From Streptomyces sp. MST-110588 (GTDB lineage: Bacteria > Actinomycetota > Actinomycetes > Streptomycetales > Streptomycetaceae), in assembly GCF_022695595.1 (NCBI RefSeq), contig NZ_CP074380.1:62001-126000 (forward strand): a stretch of 64,000 bases of DNA. The letters run 5' to 3'. Below the pieces are notes generated by a model. That model was given only the letters and a program-made list of their open reading frames with translations, made no database searches and was not told the DNA's origin. How positions within the stretch are numbered: position 1 is the first letter of the stretch; each line of letters begins with the position of its first letter. Positions 61,981-64,000 of the stretch are shown in pieces. Made by a program: the position numbers and the translations under genes.

Positions 61981-62859
61981 TCAAGGGCGCACCGCGGCCT
62001 CGGCCCCGTCGCGAAGGAAGGCAAGGACGGAATCGCCCTGGCCGAGGATCGCATGCCCGGTCTCCGGCAGGAGATGGACGGTCGCGTGGGGAACGCACCG
62101 GCGTACACGCCGGACGGTTTCATGGGAGTCGAACATGACATCGCGGGCCCCGACCGTGACCTGTACGGGCATGCCCAGGCCGCGCAGGGCGCTGTCGGGG
62201 AACACGGGCAGCCGCTCCGTACGCGGCTTGAACCGGGTGAAGGTCAGCACCACGGAATCCAGGACGGGCCGGAACTGCTCGGCGTCCAGGCCCGTGACCA
62301 GGCTCGCCGAGCGGTGTGTCCCCTGCCGTCCGGTCAGACGCAGCAGTACGGCCTTGGCCAGCCAGCCCGTCTTCTGACGGCCCAGCCCACCGGGGCACAG
62401 CAGGGCCAGGCGGGTCACCCGGTCCGGCCGGCGGATCGCGTAGTCCGTCGCCACCCAGCCGCCCAGCGACATCCCGACCAACGGGGCACGCGCGATCCCG
62501 AGGCCGTCCAGCACCTCGTCCAGCCACAGCGCGTGGGCCTCGGAGTCCAGGGGCGGGCGGGACGGTGCGCTCAGGCCCGGCTCGCCGATGATGTCGACGG
62601 CATGGGTACGCAAATGCCGCGCCCAGGTGGTGATGTCCCCCTGCCACGCCGCCGCGTTGGCCCCCGACCCGTGCAGCAGCACTACGGGCGGCGCGTCCCG
62701 GGGGCCGGAGACCAGGACGAAGGTCTCGCCCTCGCGGGTCGGCACCCGTACCTGCTCGGCGGGCACCGGCCAGGCGTCCAGCACCTCCTGGTAGCGGCGC
62801 CGGATCTCGCGTGCGCCGGCCTCGGACTTGTAGATCGTGCGGATCGTGCCGGCGCTCAT
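61981..62859 (-). CDS. alpha/beta hydrolase
   Basis: A 292-aa alpha/beta hydrolase. The marks are VVLLHGSGANAAAWQGDITT, the nucleophile elbow VGMSLGGWVATDYA with Ser, VTVGARDVMFD (Asp) and LPETGHAILGQGD (His). The N-terminus (IYKSEAGAREIRRRYQEVLD) is usual for lipase or ester hydrolases near export or resistance genes. It overlaps the upstream helix-turn-helix gene (ATGA). About 180 bases separate it from the peptide gene. Confidence 0.83.
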   Translation of the reverse strand: MSAGTIRTIYKSEAGAREIRRRYQEVLDAWPVPAEQVRVPTREGETFVLVSGPRDAPPVVLLHGSGANAAAWQGDITTWARHLRTHAVDIIGEPGLSAPSRPPLDSEAHALWLDEVLDGLGIARAPLVGMSLGGWVATDYAIRRPDRVTRLALLCPGGLGRQKTGWLAKAVLLRLTGRQGTHRSASLVTGLDAEQFRPVLDSVVLTFTRFKPRTERLPVFPDSALRGLGMPVQVTVGARDVMFDSHETVRRVRRCVPHATVHLLPETGHAILGQGDSVLAFLRDGAEAAVRP

Positions 62860-63287
62860 AAGGTGAGTACCCCCTCTATGGAGTCGAGCAGCCGGGCCGT
62901 GTCGGCCAGGCCGCCCAGAACGATGATCTTCATCCGGGCTCTTTCCTTGTCGTGGACCGTCTCGATCCGCAGTCGCTGCTCCCCCGGGCGCCCGTGAGCG
63001 GCTGCGGTCATCAGGAGGGTGGTCACGCGGTCGACCGTGACGGGATCGACCGCGTCGATCTCCACGATGCTCGACACCTCGGAGTGCCGGTTCCGCGCGA
63101 CCGTCTCCCGCAAAGAGGAGGGCACCGGGCGGCCGGTGAACGCTTCCAGGTCCTCGTGCGTGATCCGGTACTGCTTGCCGATGCGCACCGCGCGCAGGCG
63201 CCCGTCACGTACGTAGTTGCGGACGGTGCGCACATGAAGGCCCAGGCGCTCGGCGACTTCATCCACGGAGTAGAGGCGGTCGTTCAT
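62856..63287 (-). CDS. helix-turn-helix (excisionase/MerR-like) protein
   Basis: A 143-aa protein. The first 55 residues are an excisionase-family winged helix (LYSVDEVAERLGLHVRTVRN, YRITHEDLEAFTGR). The rest is a small alpha/beta ligand-type domain (EVSSIVEIDAVDPVTVDRVT, MKIIVLGGLADTARLLDSIE). It is a transcription factor rather than a phage excisionase because no integrase is near. It is the first gene of the coupled pair with the hydrolase and starts nine bases from a long inverted repeat. Confidence 0.8.
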   Translation of the reverse strand: MNDRLYSVDEVAERLGLHVRTVRNYVRDGRLRAVRIGKQYRITHEDLEAFTGRPVPSSLRETVARNRHSEVSSIVEIDAVDPVTVDRVTTLLMTAAAHGRPGEQRLRIETVHDKERARMKIIVLGGLADTARLLDSIEGVLTL

Positions 63288-63295
63288 GAAACATA

Positions 63296-63338
63296 CCCTA
63301 ACCTTCCCTATCGGGAGCCACAACAGGGAAGTTTAGGG
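63296..63338. promoter_or_regulatory. long inverted repeat CCCTAA-N2-TTCCCT/AGGGAA-N2-TTAGGG
   Basis: 14-bp arms (13 of 14 pair) separated by 15 bases, nine bases upstream of the HTH gene start. Probable operator of the HTH protein. Confidence 0.75.
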
Positions 63339-63370
63339 AATGATGAGGAGCAGTGAGGAATGATGAGGAG
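63337..63370. repeat. direct repeat GGAATGATGAGGAG, 20-base period
   Basis: Identical 14-bp copies at 63337 and 63357, with a weak third after them. It overlaps the right arm of the long inverted repeat. Confidence 0.8.
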
Positions 63371-63447
63371 TGCTGAGGAACGCAGGGGTACCGAGCGGAG
63401 CAGCGCGAAGTGACCGGCATAGGGTGGGCGCAGGACCGACCCAGGAG

Positions 63448-64000
63448 GTGGATGGCCTGACCGAGACGGCTGAAGCACTGCTGACCGCGTACGAGAACCA
63501 GGTGCGGGGCGTGGTGCCGCGGCACCGGCCCTGGGGTGCGGTGGTCGAGCGGGACGGCCCCCTGCTGCGTACCCACTACGGCACCCATGGTTCCGTCGAC
63601 CACGCCGCTGCCACCACGGCCACCACGGCCACCGCCGCCCTGTGGGACGACCTGCCGGGACTGATCGGCCGGCAGCAGGAAGTCTTCGCCGCGCGCCGCG
63701 AACCGGTCGAGTGGAAGGTCCATTCCCACGACACACCGCAGCTCGCGGCCTCGTTGCGCGAGACGGGGTTCACCCCGGGGCCCGAGCGCGCGCTCCTGGT
63801 GGCCGGCATCGCCGATACCGCCGATGCCTGGTCACCCGGGGCCTTGCCCCCGGGCACCCGCATACAGGGGTGGCCCGACGGCGAGCCGAGACAAGGGTGC
63901 GTACGCCGCATGGCCGCGAACGCACCGGAGCAGCGCAGACCGCTCGCGGAGATGGAGGCCGACGGAACGGGCCGGATCACCGGATCGGAGATGACCGTCC
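63448..64000 (+). CDS. GNAT-like protein, 3-prime end outside the window
   Basis: The open frame runs from a GTG at 63448 to the window end (184 codons, no stop). It begins VDGLTETAEALLTAYENQVR and includes RPWGAVVERDGPLLRTHYGT and WKVHSHDTPQLAASLRETGF, which is a common segment in Streptomyces GNAT acetyltransferases. The acetyl-CoA loop is not yet reached. AGGAGG touches the GTG, so a CTG or later start is possible. Confidence 0.6.
   Translation, partial: MDGLTETAEALLTAYENQVRGVVPRHRPWGAVVERDGPLLRTHYGTHGSVDHAAATTATTATAALWDDLPGLIGRQQEVFAARREPVEWKVHSHDTPQLAASLRETGFTPGPERALLVAGIADTADAWSPGALPPGTRIQGWPDGEPRQGCVRRMAANAPEQRRPLAEMEADGTGRITGSEMTV

Noticed and set aside
62856..63287. Phage excisionase
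   Set aside because: The HTH is of the excisionase type, but there is no integrase or attachment repeat; it has a second ligand-like domain and is coupled to a hydrolase, so a regulator is more likely.

Overview
The window looks like chromosome from a high-GC actinomycete, almost certainly Streptomyces. G+C at third codon positions is very high, neighbouring genes are stop/start coupled (ATGA, GTGA, TGATG), and the gene content is typical of the genus: STAS/ANTAR and PP2C sigma-control proteins, many one-component regulators, secreted hydrolases and glycopeptide-resistance genes. No rRNA, tRNA or CRISPR array was seen. The gene set reads as accessory or arm-like chromosome, with many short regulator-plus-enzyme units.

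Layout. 0.2-0.6 kb: C-terminal remnant of an IS5-type transposase. 1.2-7.6 kb: glycopeptide-resistance island. vanK (femX-like) and a second murF lie on the minus strand behind a 38-codon leader ORF. vanH-vanA-vanX and a C39-like cysteine peptidase gene lie on the plus strand. The two divergent units start with an 80-bp promoter cassette present in two inverted copies (70/80 identical). No vanR/vanS is in the window. 8-17 kb: small metabolic genes with XRE and MarR regulators and visible operators. 17.9-24.0 kb: a six-gene, fully overlapping operon (OleA-like thiolase, GT2, AMP-ligase, GT2, P450, extended SDR) that resembles no pathway I can name. 24-38 kb: barstar, nitronate monooxygenase, LysR/cupin, ABC exporter plus NarL two-component system, secreted protease, GATase, phytase. 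38-47 kb: TetR/VOC, YbdK-type ligase, ArsR-like/peptide deformylase, STAS-ANTAR, GNAT-NTF2 fusion, two coupled ATP-grasp ligases. 48-51 kb: RsbQ-like, RsbP-like and STAS stress module. 51-59 kb: TetR/hydrolase, tautomerase, iron-box MFS exporter, lactonase-like MBL protein, OmpR two-component system, lipoprotein glycosidase. 59-63.4 kb: a unit with a 37-aa acidic peptide coupled to an isoaspartate-methyltransferase-like enzyme and a flavoprotein (possible RiPP locus). The right edge cuts a GNAT-like gene.

At least twelve frameshifts, nearly all a single missing base in a short G or C run, split otherwise complete genes (XRE-cupin, MarR, serine hydrolase, methyltransferase, AMP-ligase twice, phytase, PP2C twice, RsbQ, glycosidase, transposase remnant). 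This pattern is more like homopolymer error in the sequence than biological decay. I therefore describe these genes as whole proteins and mark where the frame breaks.

The points most worth follow-up are the 37-aa peptide/PIMT/flavoprotein unit, the OleA-C-D-like operon with two glycosyltransferases and a P450, the fourth gene and duplicated promoter of the van island, and the RsbQ-RsbP-STAS module.
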